Shown here: in pieces, positions 53,193-54,382 of the stretch
How positions within the stretch are numbered: the first letter of the stretch is position 1
Layout of the letters: each line of letters opens with the position of its first letter
DNA from: an uncultured Victivallis sp.
GTDB taxonomy: Bacteria > Verrucomicrobiota > Lentisphaeria > Victivallales > Victivallaceae
Direction: 5' to 3'
DNA: 54,382 nucleotides
Assembly: GCA_944389895.1 (NCBI GenBank)
Contig: CALXOA010000110.1
Span: 1-54,382 of the forward strand
Program-made: the position numbers and the translations under genes
The notes under the pieces: generated by a model
Databases searched by the model: none
Told to the model about the DNA's origin: nothing
The model's input: the letters and a program-made list of their open reading frames with translations, nothing else

Positions 53193-54011
53193 TCACCCGA
53201 TTGCCTCAAAAATGTGGTGTGGCCTTCGGGAATCGGGGGCGGCTGCGGCCTGCGCTGCGGTGGTGAGCCCCGTCAATACCAGTGCCGAAACCATTCCCGC
53301 ACGGTTGGCGCCGAGGATGTCGCTGTCCAGCAGGTCCCCGACACAGAGCACGTTTTTCCGGTCGATTCCGGCACCGAATCGCTGCATCGCCAGATCGTAG
53401 ACCGAGCCGTACGGTTTGCCGAAGTGAACCGGTTCAAGCTGGATGCCGATTCTCTCCAGCAGCGTCAGAACCAGTTGCATCTGACCGAAAGGACACAGGG
53501 AAACTCCGTCGGGCAGCGGATTGAAGAGATCCGGGTTTGGCACCACCAGCAACCGATCCGGATGGCGGCGGAAGAAGTTGAAGAGCGCGGTGAAATCCGC
53601 ATGCCAGTCGTGGGGGCCGCCGCAGAAGAGGAGGCCGTCACAGGACTCAAGGCGTTCCCGGTTGGTCTCCACCCGGATCCCCGGAACGTTGGCCGGATTG
53701 CCGATCAGGAAGAAACGCTTGTCGCTCCAGCCGCGCCGGGCAAATTCCGGCGACACCGGATCGGTACAGGAGATCATCTCCTCCGGAAACGCGTCGATCC
53801 CCGCATTGTTCAGGAGAGTGCTCTTCTCCTGATGAGTGTGGGTTCCGTCATTGGTCAGAAAAAAGAAAGGGATTTTCCTGCGCCGCAACAGGGCCAGCAG
53901 CTTCGCCGCGCCGGGCTGCGGTCTGTTGCCGTAAAGCAGTGTGCCGTCGATGTCGAAGAGAAAAGCGTCCGGAAGGCCTCCTGGACCAGAGAGGAAGTCG
54001 ATGAGTTTCAT
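53193..54011 (-). CDS. HAD-superfamily IIA phosphatase (NagD/PGP-like)
   Basis: The 272-residue product has HAD motif I (AFLFDIDGTLLYGN, ~16-29: DxDGT), motif II (FFFLTNDGTHTHQEKS), a C2 cap and motif IV (VLCVGDLLDSDILGANRAG). This is the NagD type that dephosphorylates small phosphates such as UMP, glycerol phosphate or sugar phosphates. The start at 54011 is 5 nt after the stop of the upstream paralogue; an in-frame GTG at 54029 would overlap it. The C-terminal segment GANRAGMVSALVLTGLTT is near-identical to that of the neighbour, indicating tandem duplication. Confidence 0.92.
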   Translation of the reverse strand: MKLIDFLSGPGGLPDAFLFDIDGTLLYGNRPQPGAAKLLALLRRRKIPFFFLTNDGTHTHQEKSTLLNNAGIDAFPEEMISCTDPVSPEFARRGWSDKRFFLIGNPANVPGIRVETNRERLESCDGLLFCGGPHDWHADFTALFNFFRRHPDRLLVVPNPDLFNPLPDGVSLCPFGQMQLVLTLLERIGIQLEPVHFGKPYGSVYDLAMQRFGAGIDRKNVLCVGDLLDSDILGANRAGMVSALVLTGLTTAAQAAAAPDSRRPHHIFEAIG

Positions 54012-54016
54012 CCGTA

Positions 54017-54382
54017 TCAAGATCTCCACTCGATGGCGCGGAATACATACCGCGGTTTCAATTCTCCGGTTGCGGCTGCGGCCTGTTCCGGCGTGGTGAT
54101 TCCGGTCAGAACCAGCGCGGAAACCATGCCGACCCGGTTGGCGCCCCGGACGTCGCTTGTGAGGGAATCGCCGAGCATCAGAATCCGTTCCGGTTCCACC
54201 TGAAGCCCGAACTGTTTTTCCAGCCGTGTGAAGACGCAGTCGTAGATCGGACGGAAGGGTTTCCCGAGGTAGATCGGCTCGAGGTCGGTTCCCATTTCAT
54301 GCAGAAGCAGTTGAATGCAACGTGCCTGGCCGCCGGCTCCGATCCCGAAGGTCCCGCTTTTCGGACTCGGCCAGTAAGCGTC
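54017..54382 (-). CDS. HAD-superfamily IIA phosphatase (NagD/PGP-like), N-terminus cut by window edge
   Basis: The 121 visible residues are the C-terminal half of a NagD-type phosphatase: LGKPFRPIYDCVFTRLEKQ (substrate/cap contact), RILMLGDSLTSDVRGANRVG (motif IV Asp pair) and GMVSALVLTGITTPEQAAAA. Reading continues to the window edge without a start. It is the upstream partner of the tandem pair; the 5-nt gap to the downstream gene shows they are co-transcribed. Confidence 0.92.
   Translation of the reverse strand, partial: DAYWPSPKSGTFGIGAGGQARCIQLLLHEMGTDLEPIYLGKPFRPIYDCVFTRLEKQFGLQVEPERILMLGDSLTSDVRGANRVGMVSALVLTGITTPEQAAAATGELKPRYVFRAIEWRS

Overview
The window is a GC-rich bacterial chromosome segment. 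It most resembles the Lentisphaeria/Victivallis side of the PVC group, although no marker here fixes the lineage. That placement is an inference from three things: several stand-alone prepilin-like proteins carrying [18 protein letters not shown] next to secreted glycosidases, many regulators that fuse a DNA-binding domain to a LacI-type sugar-binding domain, and the absence of SusC/SusD-type transporters.

Layout. 1-1259 (minus) is the start of a dcw cluster: mraZ and a truncated rsmH, preceded by a promoter overlaid with four 10-bp repeats that look like the MraZ operator. 1454-6055 holds an ArnT/PMT-like membrane protein, an AraC regulator and a GH63-like glucosidase. 6100-15224 is a LacI-controlled locus. 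The repressor is divergent from an operon encoding a 1613-residue secreted LamG/malectin protein, a pseudopilin, a CBM9-like lipoprotein and an ADP-ribosylglycohydrolase-family protein. A near-consensus promoter with two operator-like sites lies between them. 15249-20182 (minus) holds a GH2 glycosidase, an XRE-type regulator and a Gfo/Idh/MocA oxidoreductase. 20748-25574 (minus) is a second locus, with a GntR-like/LacI-domain regulator, a pseudopilin and a GH39-like secreted glycosidase. 26290-31808 holds an L,D-transpeptidase, a UroD-like methyltransferase, a cytosolic GH39-like glycosidase and another GntR/LacI-domain regulator.

31944-35633 holds tRNA-Ser(GCT), nagA, a sugar-nucleotidyltransferase and an N-acetylhexosamine-kinase-like gene, which together suggest amino-sugar salvage. 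35652-40284 has two AraC regulators and a GH36 alpha-galactosidase with an NPCBM domain. 40364-47503 is mostly housekeeping: ApgM, DUF167, FtsH, an FHA membrane protein, an OppF-like ATPase, a PP2C phosphatase and a DUF486 membrane protein. 47538-53135 is a third pseudopilin locus, with a XylR-like regulator divergent from an FAD oxidoreductase, a pseudopilin and a beta-helix protein. 53193-54382 holds two tandem NagD-like HAD phosphatases, the second cut by the window edge.

Taken together, this is a carbohydrate-foraging region, probably for host or plant glycans containing galactose and amino sugars. Each locus has its own regulator, and three of them pair a secreted enzyme with one private pseudopilin. 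No transposase, integrase, CRISPR array or rRNA was seen. Start codons were chosen from Shine-Dalgarno spacing and promoter positions, and several differ from the longest open frame.
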